This document shows, piece by piece, positions 1-9,640 of a DNA stretch of 9,788 nt. The notes beneath the pieces were generated by a model. That model ran no database searches. It saw only the letters and a program-made list of their open reading frames with translations, and was not told the DNA's origin. Each line of letters begins with the position of its first letter. The first letter of the stretch is position 1. The DNA lies in assembly GCA_026647295.1 (NCBI GenBank), contig JAPKHB010000120.1:1-9788 (forward strand), written 5' to 3'. Source of the DNA: Planctomycetota bacterium (GTDB lineage Bacteria; Planctomycetota; PLA2; JAEUHO01). A program made the position numbers and the translations under genes.

Positions 1-202
1 AGAAGTGCGTCGTCTCCTGCGACTCGGTTGGCCAGGTGAACGTCGTCGGCGACGACTTCGAGGCCTTGTTCGGGTTGATGGACTTTCGCAGGGCGTCGGC
101 GTATTCCTTCGAGATGAGTCGCGCGACGGGCATGTTCATGACGAAGTCCGGATCACCCAGGTACTGCGCGCGATCCGCGAAGGCGCGGCGCATGGACTCG
201 GC

Positions 203-208
<6 letters not shown>
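1..208 (-). CDS. ggt: Internal fragment of gamma-glutamyltranspeptidase (GGT), both ends missing
   Basis: Reading the minus strand with codons on 206-208 down to 2-4 gives about 69 residues without a stop. They include MRRAFADRAQYLGDPDFV, LISKEYADALRK and ESQETTHF. YLGDPDF and the (E)TTHxS block are hallmarks of gamma-glutamyltranspeptidase, an Ntn hydrolase that transfers or hydrolyses the gamma-glutamyl group of glutathione, usually in the periplasm or outside the cell. The first Thr of TTHF corresponds to the self-processing catalytic Thr (E. coli Thr391), so the fragment covers the end of the large subunit and the processing site. It runs off the left edge. Its upstream side stops at about 203-208, where EF-Tu begins on the other strand. 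Codon use is more mixed than in the genes to the right. The family call is strong; its presence beside tuf is probably a chimeric join. Confidence 0.85.
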
Positions 209-1078
<870 letters not shown>

Positions 1079-1122
1079 GCCGTCCCGGAACGGAACGAAC
1101 CCCCAGAGGAAGCCCACAGCCC

Positions 1123-1156
1123 GCCGGGTCCCGGCCGCCTCGGACCGGGACCCGGC
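1123..1156 (+). other. 12-bp hairpin downstream of tuf
   Basis: The perfect inverted repeat GCCGGGTCCCGG (1123-1134) and CCGGGACCCGGC (1145-1156) encloses a 10-nt loop. No T-run follows, so it is not a classical intrinsic terminator. It may mark RNA processing, slow transcription or stabilise the tuf 3' end. The structure is seen directly; the role is inference. Confidence 0.6.
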
Positions 1157-1163
1157 CCGATCC

Positions 1164-1192
1164 CCGGAGGCCGGCCGTCGGGCCGGCCCCGG
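1164..1192 (+). other. Second strong hairpin in the tuf-rpmG spacer
   Basis: GGCCGGCC (1169-1176), loop GTCG, then GGCCGGCC (1181-1188). Four further pairs outside a bulged A (CCGG 1164-1167 with CCGG 1189-1192) bring the stem to 12 bp. It lies only 8 nt after the first hairpin and 6 nt before the rpmG ribosome-binding site GGGAG (1198-1202). No T-run follows. It could attenuate readthrough from tuf or affect rpmG translation; neither is shown. Confidence 0.6.
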
Positions 1193-1209
1193 ACCGCGGG
1201 AGACGCACC

Positions 1210-1383
1210 ATGGCAAAGGCCCAGCCCAGTCGCGGCTTCGTCTGGCTCCAGTGCACGGAGACCGGCGACCTGAACTACCGGGTCCAGAAGCGGATCAAGG
1301 GCAACCCCTACAAGATCGAGGTGCAGAAGTACTGCCCTCGGCTGCGCAAGCACACCCTGCACAAGGAGTCGAAGAAGAAGTAG
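1210..1383 (+). CDS. rpmG: 50S ribosomal protein L33
   Basis: This 57-residue basic protein has the L33 pattern FVWLQCTETGDLNYR and KYCPRLRKHTLHKESKKK. L33 sits on the large subunit near the E site. The ATG is preceded by GGGAG (1198-1202) with a 7-nt gap. Zinc-binding L33 proteins have two CxxC pairs. Here only the first Cys of each remains (C15-T-E-T and C42-P-R-L), so it is a zinc-less type although one Cys per knuckle survives. The position between tuf and tRNA-Trp/secE is the standard arrangement in many bacteria. The sequence resembles planctomycete L33 proteins as I remember them. Confidence 0.95.
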   Translation: MAKAQPSRGFVWLQCTETGDLNYRVQKRIKGNPYKIEVQKYCPRLRKHTLHKESKKK

Positions 1384-1443
1384 GCCGTCCAGGAGCATGG
1401 GCCGGGGCCCCGGGCTCCGGCCGGCCGCGCGGCCCGATCGCGT

Positions 1444-1519
1444 ACGGCAGTAGCTCAACTGGTAGAGCAGTTGATTCCAAATCAACAGGTTGGGGGTTCG
1501 ATTCCTCCCTGCCGTGCCA
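1444..1519 (+). tRNA. trnW: tRNA-Trp (anticodon CCA), 3' CCA encoded
   Basis: A full cloverleaf is visible. The acceptor stem ACGGCAG (1444-1450) pairs with CTGCCGT (1509-1515). The anticodon stem GTTGA/TCAAC (1470-1474, 1482-1486) holds loop TTCCAAA with anticodon CCA at 1477-1479. The T arm is GGGGG/CCTCC around TTCGATT with one G-T pair. The discriminator base is G1516, as expected for bacterial tRNA-Trp, and CCA at 1517-1519 is encoded. The gene lies 60 nt after rpmG and 43 nt before secE, so it is probably cut out of a longer operon transcript. Confidence 0.97.
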
Positions 1520-1562
1520 CCCCCCGTCCTGCCCGCGCCCGCGGGCCCTGCGAGTCCCCGCC

Positions 1563-1979
1563 ATGAACCTCGAGATCTACAAGAAGGGCCAAGGTCGCTA
1601 CGCGCGCCGGGCGGCGTACCTGCTGGGCGGGGTGCTCATCTTCTTCGGAGCCTACCGGTTCTTCGCCACGTTCAACAGCGTGGGCCGGCACGTGTGGGTC
1701 GCGGACCTGCCGCTGATCGGCGACGTCACCCTGTACAAGGTCGAGGCCTTCGTGGTCTTCGCCCTGGGGCTCCTCGGGCTGCACCTGGTGCTCAACCGCC
1801 CGGCCACCGCCGACCTCCTGATCGACACCGAGCAGGAGATGCGCAAGGTCTCCTGGCCGTCGCGCACCGAGGTCTGGAGCGCCACGAAGGTCGTGGTGCT
1901 CGTCACCTTCGTCACCGGCCTGGCGCTGTACGGCTTCGACTTCGTGCTGCGGCAGATCATCTGGAACTACATCATCTGA
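1563..1979 (+). CDS. secE: Preprotein translocase subunit SecE, three-helix form
   Basis: SecE is the small essential subunit that clamps SecY in the protein-export channel of the inner membrane. The 138-residue product has three hydrophobic helices, at about 17-34, 60-77 and 108-128. Before the last one is the conserved amphipathic cytoplasmic segment, with TEQEMRKVSWPSRTEV at about 89-104. The RKVSWP motif and the final helix identify the family. Most bacteria have a single-helix SecE of about 60 residues; three helices occur in E. coli and some other phyla. The loop between helices 1 and 2 is about 25 residues. ATG 1563 is the only sensible start, but no clear Shine-Dalgarno sequence precedes it. 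The neighbour nusG 49 nt downstream is the classic partner. Confidence 0.93.
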   Translation: MNLEIYKKGQGRYARRAAYLLGGVLIFFGAYRFFATFNSVGRHVWVADLPLIGDVTLYKVEAFVVFALGLLGLHLVLNRPATADLLIDTEQEMRKVSWPSRTEVWSATKVVVLVTFVTGLALYGFDFVLRQIIWNYII

Positions 1980-1989
1980 TTCGGCCCGG

Positions 1990-2008
1990 GACGGGGACCG
2001 CCCCCGTC
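1990..2008 (+). other. 7-bp hairpin in the secE-nusG spacer
   Basis: GACGGGG (1990-1996) pairs with CCCCGTC (2002-2008) around a 5-nt loop. It sits 9 nt before the nusG ribosome-binding site AGGAG (2018-2022) and has no T-run. Any regulatory role is inference. Confidence 0.45.
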
Positions 2009-2028
2009 ACGGCCGGCAGGAGACCCCC

Positions 2029-2580
2029 GTGGCCAAGCGCTGGTATGTCGTCCGGGTGCAGAGCGGGCGCGAAGGAACCGTGCAGACGGCCCTCGCCCGG
2101 CGCCTGAAGATCGCGGGCCTCGAGGCCGCGGTGCCGCGGGTGCTCGTTCCCATGGAGGTGGTGACCGAGCTCAAGGGCGGCCGCAAGACCACGCGCAAGC
2201 GCAAGCTGTACCCCGGCTACGTCCTGGTCGAGATCGACCAGGACGCCGAGGGCGGGGTGCCCCGCGACGTGTGGACCCTGGTCCGCGAGACCACCGGGGT
2301 CGGCGACTTCGTGGGCCCGCGGGGCGCGCCCGAGCCGCTCGGCCCGCAGGAGGTCGAGCGCCTCTTGCAGGTCATGGAAGGCGAGAAGGACCGCGCGCCG
2401 CAGGTCAAGATCGGCCTGAAGCAGGGCGACGCGGTGAAGATCAAGGAAGGCCCGCTGGAGTCGTTCGAGGGCGTCGTCGACGACGTCATCCCGGCCAAGG
2501 GGATCGTGCGCGTGATCGTCACGATCTTCGGCCGGGCGACCCCGGTGGACCTGGAGTACTGGCAGGTCGAGTCGGTGTAG
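2029..2580 (+). CDS. nusG: Transcription termination/antitermination factor NusG
   Basis: NusG binds the RNA polymerase clamp, suppresses pausing and links polymerase to Rho or to the leading ribosome. The product has 183 residues. The N-terminal NGN domain begins RWYVVRVQSGRE and contains RKLYPGYVLVEI at about 58-69. The C-terminal KOW domain (about 132-183) starts GDAVKIKEGPLESFEGVV and ends in VDLEYWQVESV. Translation most likely starts at GTG 2029, because AGGAG (2018-2022) lies 6 nt upstream and WYVV then falls at residues 5-8, as in the family. Length is typical. It lies between secE and rplK as in most bacteria. Confidence 0.96.
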   Translation: MAKRWYVVRVQSGREGTVQTALARRLKIAGLEAAVPRVLVPMEVVTELKGGRKTTRKRKLYPGYVLVEIDQDAEGGVPRDVWTLVRETTGVGDFVGPRGAPEPLGPQEVERLLQVMEGEKDRAPQVKIGLKQGDAVKIKEGPLESFEGVVDDVIPAKGIVRVIVTIFGRATPVDLEYWQVESV

Positions 2581-2587
2581 CGCCGCG

Positions 2588-2625
2588 GGGCGGCCCGCGC
2601 CGCCCGACGCGCCCCGCCGGGGCGC
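2588..2625 (+). other. Two tandem 7-bp hairpins just upstream of the rplK ribosome-binding site
   Basis: Hairpin A is GGGCGGC (2588-2594), loop CCGC, GCCGCCC (2599-2605). Hairpin B is GCGCCCC (2609-2615), loop GCC, GGGGCGC (2619-2625). B ends 2 nt before the strong ribosome-binding site AAAGGAGG (2628-2635). In E. coli, L1 represses the L11-L1 message by binding a structured site near the rplK start. This could be a comparable site, but I do not recognise the L1 consensus, so that is speculation. Confidence 0.5.
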
Positions 2626-2640
2626 CCAAAGGAGGCCCCC

Positions 2641-3069
2641 ATGGCCAAGAAGGAAGTCAAGGCGAAGATCAAGCTCCAGTGCCCCGGCGGGCAGGCGACC
2701 CCCGCCCCGCCCGTGGGCCCGGCGCTCGGCCAGCACGGCGTGAACATCGGCGAGTTCGTCAAGCGGTTCAACGACGCGACGAGCAAGGACCGGGGGCTGA
2801 TCCTGCCCGTGGTCCTCACCGTCTACACGGACCGCTCGTTCGAGTTCGAGATCAAGAGCCCGCCCGCCGCCGTGCTGCTCAAGATGGCCGCCGGCCTGGA
2901 GAAGGGCTCCGCGACGCCCAACACCCTGAAGGTGGGCAAGGTCACCAAGGCCCAGGTGCTCGAGATCGCGGCCCGCAAGGCCAAGGACCTGAACGCCTTC
3001 GAGCCCGAGGCCGCCGCACGGATCGTGATGGGCACCGCCCGCTCGATGGGCATCACCATCGAGGGGTAG
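2641..3069 (+). CDS. rplK: 50S ribosomal protein L11
   Basis: L11 forms the base of the ribosomal stalk with the 23S rRNA GTPase-associated region and helps control EF-G and RelA. The product has 142 residues, the family's normal length. The N-terminal domain carries the proline-rich PAPPVGPALGQHGVNI (21-36), the thiostrepton-region helix with conserved prolines. The C-terminal RNA-binding domain ends ARSMGITIEG. ATG 2641 follows AAAGGAGG (2628-2635) with a 5-nt gap, the best ribosome-binding site in the window. Usually rplA follows within a few dozen bases; here the gap is 282 nt. Confidence 0.97.
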   Translation: MAKKEVKAKIKLQCPGGQATPAPPVGPALGQHGVNIGEFVKRFNDATSKDRGLILPVVLTVYTDRSFEFEIKSPPAAVLLKMAAGLEKGSATPNTLKVGKVTKAQVLEIAARKAKDLNAFEPEAAARIVMGTARSMGITIEG

Positions 3070-3231
3070 GCCCGGGACCCGGGCGGGACCCCCGGCGGGC
3101 CCCCCGCGGGACCCGGAGGAGCCCGTCCGGCGCGCGGCCGGGGGCCGGGGGGCGGCGCTGATGGGCCGGACCCAGCGGACCCGGCCGACCCCGCGGACCG
3201 GGCCGCCGGCGGGGCCGGCCCGCATTTCCCT

Positions 3232-3260
3232 TTGGGGGGGCCTGGGCCGGCGTCTACCTT
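3232..3260 (+). promoter_or_regulatory. Weak candidate promoter upstream of rplA
   Basis: TTGGGG (3232-3237) and TACCTT (3255-3260) are 17 nt apart, the ideal sigma-70 spacing. Each matches the consensus at only three of six positions. The site lies in a less GC-extreme patch of the 282-nt rplK-rplA spacer and would give a leader of about 85 nt before the rplA start. No experimental support; low confidence. Confidence 0.25.
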
Positions 3261-3351
3261 GCGTGGCTTCCCCGGGGTTTCCCGCGGGGAGGCTCGCCCA
3301 CCGCCGGCCCGGGATCGCGCGGCGCCGACGGGAGAGTTAGGAGATCGCGAC

Positions 3352-4041
3352 ATGGCACACGTGAGCCGGCGCTACCGCGCCGCCGTCGAGGTCCCCGGCT
3401 ACGACCGCGCCCGGCGCTACGACCTGGGCAGCGCGCTCGAGGTCCTCGGCCGCTTCCCCAAGGCGCGCTTCGACGAGACCGTCGAGGTGGCCTTCCGCCT
3501 GGGGGTGGACCCCAAGCGCTCCGACCAGGTCGTGCGCGGCAGCGTCTCGTTGCCCAAGGGCATCGGCAAGGAGCGCGTGGTGGCCGTGTTCGCCGAGGGC
3601 GCCCAGGCCGAGGAGGCCCGCGCGGCCGGGGCCGACCACGTCGGGGGCGAGGAACTCGCCCAGAAGATGCTGGACGGCTGGACGGCCTTCGACGTGTGCA
3701 TCGCCCACCCCGCCATGATGAAGGTGGTGGGCAAGCTCGGGCGCGTGCTCGGCCCGCAGGGCAAGATGCCCAGCCCGAAGAGCGGTACGGTCACGCCCCA
3801 GGTCGCGCTGGCCGTGCGCGAGTTCAAGGCCGGCAAGGTCGAGTTCCGCGCGGACGCCGGGGGCGTGGTGCACGTGCCGGTCGGCAAGCGCAGCTTCGCG
3901 CCCGACGACCTCGCCACGAACATCAACCACATGATCGAGCACATCCGCTCGCTCAAGCCCCCGGCGGTGAAGGGGGCCTACATCCGCAAGGTGTCCCTCT
4001 CCGCCACCATGAGCCCCTCGCTCACGCTCGACGTGAGCTGA
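3352..4041 (+). CDS. rplA: 50S ribosomal protein L1
   Basis: L1 forms the mobile stalk at the E site that helps release deacylated tRNA, and in many bacteria it represses its own operon. The product has 229 residues, normal for the family. The signature IAHPAMMKVVGKLGRVLGPQ is followed by GKMPSPKSGTVT, and the C-terminal part (GAYIRKVSLSATMSP) also fits. The open frame extends upstream to 3232, but ATG 3352 is chosen because MAHVSRRYR matches the family start and AGGAG (3339-3343) lies 8 nt before it. The 282-nt gap from rplK is unusual and may hold a separate promoter. Confidence 0.96.
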   Translation: MAHVSRRYRAAVEVPGYDRARRYDLGSALEVLGRFPKARFDETVEVAFRLGVDPKRSDQVVRGSVSLPKGIGKERVVAVFAEGAQAEEARAAGADHVGGEELAQKMLDGWTAFDVCIAHPAMMKVVGKLGRVLGPQGKMPSPKSGTVTPQVALAVREFKAGKVEFRADAGGVVHVPVGKRSFAPDDLATNINHMIEHIRSLKPPAVKGAYIRKVSLSATMSPSLTLDVS

Positions 4042-4127
4042 CGGCCAGCCGTCCACCCGCCCATCTCCCCCCGGCCCCCCCCGGCCGGGATCCCCGGAAG
4101 AACGCCTCAAGGAACCACGGAGCAGCC

Positions 4128-4679
4128 ATGGCGAAGGTCCTCAAGCAGATGCTGGCGGCCCAGCTCGAGGCGGCGCTCGGAGAGGGCGCCGACCTGCTGC
4201 TGATCGACACGGGCCCGATGCCCGTGGAGGTCAACCGGGAGTTCCGCGCCGACCTGCGCTCACGCGCCGGCGGCGCGCGCATGCGCGTGATCCACAACCG
4301 CACGGCGCGGGTGGCCCTGGGGGCGCTCGGGGTCGCCGACCCCAAGGAGCGCCTGCGCGGCCTGCTCAAGGGGCCCTCGGCGGTGCTCTTCGGCGGCGAC
4401 GGCCCGATCTCGATCGCCAAGGTCGTGCGGGAGTGGGTGCGGCGGCACAAGACGCTCACCATCAAGGGGGCGGTCGCCGACGGGGAACTGCTGGGCCCCG
4501 CCGACGCGGCCGGGCTGGCCGACCTGCCCGACCTCACCCAACTCAAGGGCATGCTCGCGGGCGTGATCCAGGGCCCGGCCCGGGGCCTCGCCGCCAGTCT
4601 CCAGGCCGTCTACGGCGGCCTCGCCCGGGCGCTACAGGCCCGGGTGGACAAGGAAGGGGGCGGGGACGCCGCGGCCTAG
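4128..4679 (+). CDS. rplJ: 50S ribosomal protein L10
   Basis: L10 anchors L7/L12 dimers to the ribosomal stalk. The product has 183 residues. The N-terminal part shows the L10 pattern: LLLIDTGPMPVEVNREFRADLR, then RVIHNRTARVALG and LRGLLKGPSAVLFGGDGPISIAKVV. Next comes TIKGAVADGELL and an Ala/Leu-rich C-terminal helix (ARGLAASLQAVYGGLARALQ) that should bind L7/L12 dimers. ATG 4128 has ACGGAG (4117-4122) 5 nt upstream. The 86-nt spacer from rplA is where an L10 autoregulatory leader could sit, but I see no recognisable L10-leader structure. Sequence identity to well-known L10 proteins looks low, as is usual for this protein. Confidence 0.93.
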   Translation: MAKVLKQMLAAQLEAALGEGADLLLIDTGPMPVEVNREFRADLRSRAGGARMRVIHNRTARVALGALGVADPKERLRGLLKGPSAVLFGGDGPISIAKVVREWVRRHKTLTIKGAVADGELLGPADAAGLADLPDLTQLKGMLAGVIQGPARGLAASLQAVYGGLARALQARVDKEGGGDAAA

Positions 4680-4736
4680 GGCCCGGCGCGACCCCGTCCG
4701 AGTCAGTTTCCGGATCCGATCCAGGAGTTTCGAACC

Positions 4737-5153
4737 ATGTCCGACAACGCGACCCAGGACGTCCAGCTGGACGCCGACCTCGAGGCCATCTTCCAGAGCC
4801 TCGACGGCCTGACGATCTCCAAGGCGGCCAAGCTGGTCAAGGCGCTGGAGGCCCGTTGGGGCGTCTCCGCCGCCGCACCGGTGGCCGTGGCCGCGGCGCC
4901 CGCCGCGGGCGGGGGGGCGGCGGCCGCCGAGGTGGAGGAGAAGACCTCCTTCGACGTGATCCTCAAGAGCGCCGGCCAGCAGAAGATCCAGGTGATCAAG
5001 GTGGTCCGTCAGCTCACCGGTCTGGGCCTCAAGGAGGCCAAGGAACTGGTGGACAGCGCCCCCAAGCCCGTCAAGGAGGGGGTGAGCAAGGACGACGCCG
5101 CCAAGATGCAGAAGGACCTGCAGGACGCCGGCGCCGAGGTCGAGGTCAAGTAG
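4737..5153 (+). CDS. rplL: 50S ribosomal protein L7/L12
   Basis: L7/L12 is the multicopy stalk protein that recruits and activates translational GTPases. The product has 138 residues, against 121 in E. coli. The extra length is an N-terminal extension of about 10 residues (MSDNATQDVQ) and a longer Ala/Gly hinge at about 44-65. The C-terminal domain is strongly conserved: KTSFDVILKSAG, then TGLGLKEAKELVDSAP, KEGVSKDDA and a final AGAEVEVK. ATG 4737 follows AGGAG (4723-4727) with a 9-nt gap. It lies 57 nt after rplJ, the usual partner. Confidence 0.96.
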   Translation: MSDNATQDVQLDADLEAIFQSLDGLTISKAAKLVKALEARWGVSAAAPVAVAAAPAAGGGAAAAEVEEKTSFDVILKSAGQQKIQVIKVVRQLTGLGLKEAKELVDSAPKPVKEGVSKDDAAKMQKDLQDAGAEVEVK

Positions 5154-5589
5154 CCCCCGGGGGCCGGCCCGGCCGGCGTTGGCGCTGGGGCCGACGGGCC
5201 CTGGGCTACCCCCCCCGGCCCCCCCGGCCCCGGCCGGGCAGCCGGAAGGGGGCCCGACCTGGAAATCCCGCGGACCTTCGGGCTCCGCGGGTACATTGAA
5301 GCGTTCGGGGCGCGAGCCCCGCTGGGACCCGGGGCCGTCGCCCCGCTCCCGAACCTGCCTGTGGCTCCGTCAACGCCGCCCCCGGGCCGGGGCGGCGACA
5401 GCCGGGAGCCCGCGCAGCGGCCTGCCACGGACCCGAGCCGTTCCGGCGCTGCCGGAGACGGGCCCGACCTTGGATGTGCAACCCGTCGGGGGGGACGAGC
5501 GAACGGCCGTCGCCCCTGGGGACCGCGCGCGCAGGCCGCCCCTTCGGGGAACGCCTTCCCGCCGGACTCCCCGCCAGGAGAACCGAGCG
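5154..5589 (+). promoter_or_regulatory. 436-nt structured non-coding spacer / rpoB leader
   Basis: No gene is supported here; the open frame through it shows no recognisable protein. Several GC hairpins stand in a row. CCCGCGGACC (5267-5276), loop TTCG, pairs with GG-C-TCCGCGGG (5281-5291), one C bulged. CGGGGC, loop GCGA, GCCCCG is at 5306-5321. GGGGC, loop CGTC, GCCCC is at 5331-5344. CGCCGCCCC (5374-5382) pairs perfectly with GGGGCGGCG (5389-5397). C(TTCG)G and GCGA are very stable tetraloops in RNA. CCCCG at 5317-5321 could instead pair with CGGGG at 5330-5334, giving competing folds. In E. coli the rplL-rpoB gap holds an attenuator and an RNase III site that set the beta subunit level; a similar role here is inference. 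The rpoB ribosome-binding site AGGAG is at 5576-5580. Confidence 0.5.
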
Positions 5590-9026
<3,437 letters not shown>

Positions 9027-9027
<1 letters not shown>

Positions 9028-9033
9028 CGCGTC
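9027..9033. other. Probable chimeric junction cutting rpoB
   Basis: After ATG CTC AAG (9019-9027) the expected RpoB residues LNHLVDDK are replaced by RVGLRQSASS, with no homology resuming in any frame. GC content and codon use change at the same point, from almost all G/C third positions to a mixed composition. No target duplication or inverted-repeat end typical of an insertion sequence is visible. An assembly or amplification join is the likely cause. Confidence 0.75.
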
Positions 9034-9105
9034 GGCTTACGCCAAAGTGCTTCGTCGAGGCGCACGGTCATGACGAGACCGCGGCAACTCAATCCGGGAT
9101 GCCTA

Positions 9106-9459
9106 CTACTGGATATTCTCAACCATCGCTTGGCAAGGGAGCCACAGCGCTGTGACGCATGCCATGGGCCATGAAATAGCGAACAACCAACCGAACAGGT
9201 TTGCGCCATGGGCTACGTAGAGTCCGTTGCCGCCTTTGCGTGTTCCTGAAAACCCTACAATGGCGATCAGAACTGGAACGGCGTAAGCGGCGGTGTGGTA
9301 CTTCAAAAAGAACGTGGTCAGAACCGGAAGGTCCATGCCTTGCTTCACAAACATCTGCTCGAAACTGTCGATCACAAAGGAAGGCGTAAAAAGTGCGCTG
9401 ACCAACGAGGCGAGACTGCTCGCCACAACCGACATCATCATTTTTTTTCGTTCGTCCAT
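9106..9459 (-). CDS. Small three-helix membrane protein, function unknown
   Basis: The reading starts at MDERKK (ATG at 9459-9457) and gives 117 residues. The frame is open further up, with alternative ATGs at 9468 and 9486, none with a clear ribosome-binding site. Hydrophobic segments lie at about 8-30, 54-70 and 86-108. A short hydrophilic stretch between helices 1 and 2 contains FEQMFVKQGMDLPVLT. The charged N-terminus and RKGG between helices 2 and 3 suggest an inner-membrane protein. I do not recognise the family with certainty; the MF-x-x-x-GxDLPxxT pattern recalls small orphan membrane proteins of Gammaproteobacteria. Base composition is far lower in GC than the ribosomal cluster, so it comes from another genome or a transferred segment. 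The long hydrophobic frame argues for a real gene. Confidence 0.6.
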   Translation of the reverse strand: MDERKKMMMSVVASSLASLVSALFTPSFVIDSFEQMFVKQGMDLPVLTTFFLKYHTAAYAVPVLIAIVGFSGTRKGGNGLYVAHGANLFGWLFAISWPMACVTALWLPCQAMVENIQ

Positions 9460-9594
9460 GGGGAGCATTGTACGAAGCCAGAGCAAGAAATGTGACTCGT
9501 ATTGCGTCTGCTATCCGGAGAGGCTAAACCATTGCCCGCCAGCCCTTTACATGTCTTTTACATTCAAAAGCTTCGCAAATAATTTTCAGAATCC
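9460..9594. other. Low-GC non-coding spacer
   Basis: This stretch lies upstream of the minus-strand membrane protein gene. I see no RNA gene, strong hairpin or repeat in it. Open frames on the + strand across it are short and lack family features. It probably holds the control region of the membrane protein gene. ATTGTA at 9467-9472 (TACAAT on the minus strand) resembles a -10 box but is very close to the start codon. Confidence 0.4.
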
Positions 9595-9622
9595 TGTAAC
9601 CTTTTGACCTCGAAACCGTATT
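9595..9622 (+). promoter_or_regulatory. Candidate ECF-sigma promoter
   Basis: TGTAAC (9595-9600) and CGTATT (9617-9622) are 16 nt apart. An AAC-containing -35 and a CGT-type -10 with 16-17 nt spacing is the general layout of promoters read by extracytoplasmic-function sigma factors, which often drive their own gene. The gene it would drive is missing because the sequence changes origin within about 15 nt downstream. I cannot assign an ECF group. Confidence 0.35.
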
Positions 9623-9640
9623 AACAGATAGCTGCGGGGC
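9623..9640. other. Probable third chimeric junction
   Basis: To the left is AT-richer intergenic sequence with the ECF-like promoter. To the right the + strand enters the middle of a membrane protein frame (GLLISALTG onward) that has no start codon and whose upstream half is absent. Base composition rises again at this point. The exact join cannot be fixed from one sequence. Confidence 0.5.

Noticed and set aside
5..202. N-terminal extension of the EF-Tu reading frame starting at position 5
   Set aside because: It is the antisense of a GGT fragment read on the minus strand and has no EF-Tu homology before DGPMPQ.
3161..3340. 59-codon + strand frame with an ATG in the rplK-rplA spacer
   Set aside because: It is low-complexity Arg/Pro/Gly as expected from GC-rich non-coding DNA, with no family motif and no convincing ribosome-binding site.
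5292..5297. TACATT as a -10 box for rpoB
   Set aside because: It directly follows a strong hairpin and has no -35-like hexamer at 16-18 nt; the match is weak and isolated.
9032..9071. Minus-strand ATG at 9071 beginning MTVRLDEALWRK, downstream of the small membrane protein
   Set aside because: Only about a dozen codons exist before the junction with rpoB sequence, with no visible ribosome-binding site; too short to call a gene, though it could be the start of a lost one.
9467..9472. TACAAT on the minus strand as the -10 of the small membrane protein gene
   Set aside because: It is only 7 nt from the chosen ATG, which would leave almost no leader, and the matching -35 (GTCACA, 18-nt spacer) is poor.
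9293..9607. 104-codon + strand frame across the low-GC segment
   Set aside because: It overlaps the hydrophobic minus-strand gene, has no family features and no ribosome-binding site.
9030..9630. The low-GC segment as an integron cassette or insertion sequence
   Set aside because: I found no attC-type core sites (GTTRRRY/RYYYAAC pairs), no terminal inverted repeats, no target duplication and no transposase or integrase.
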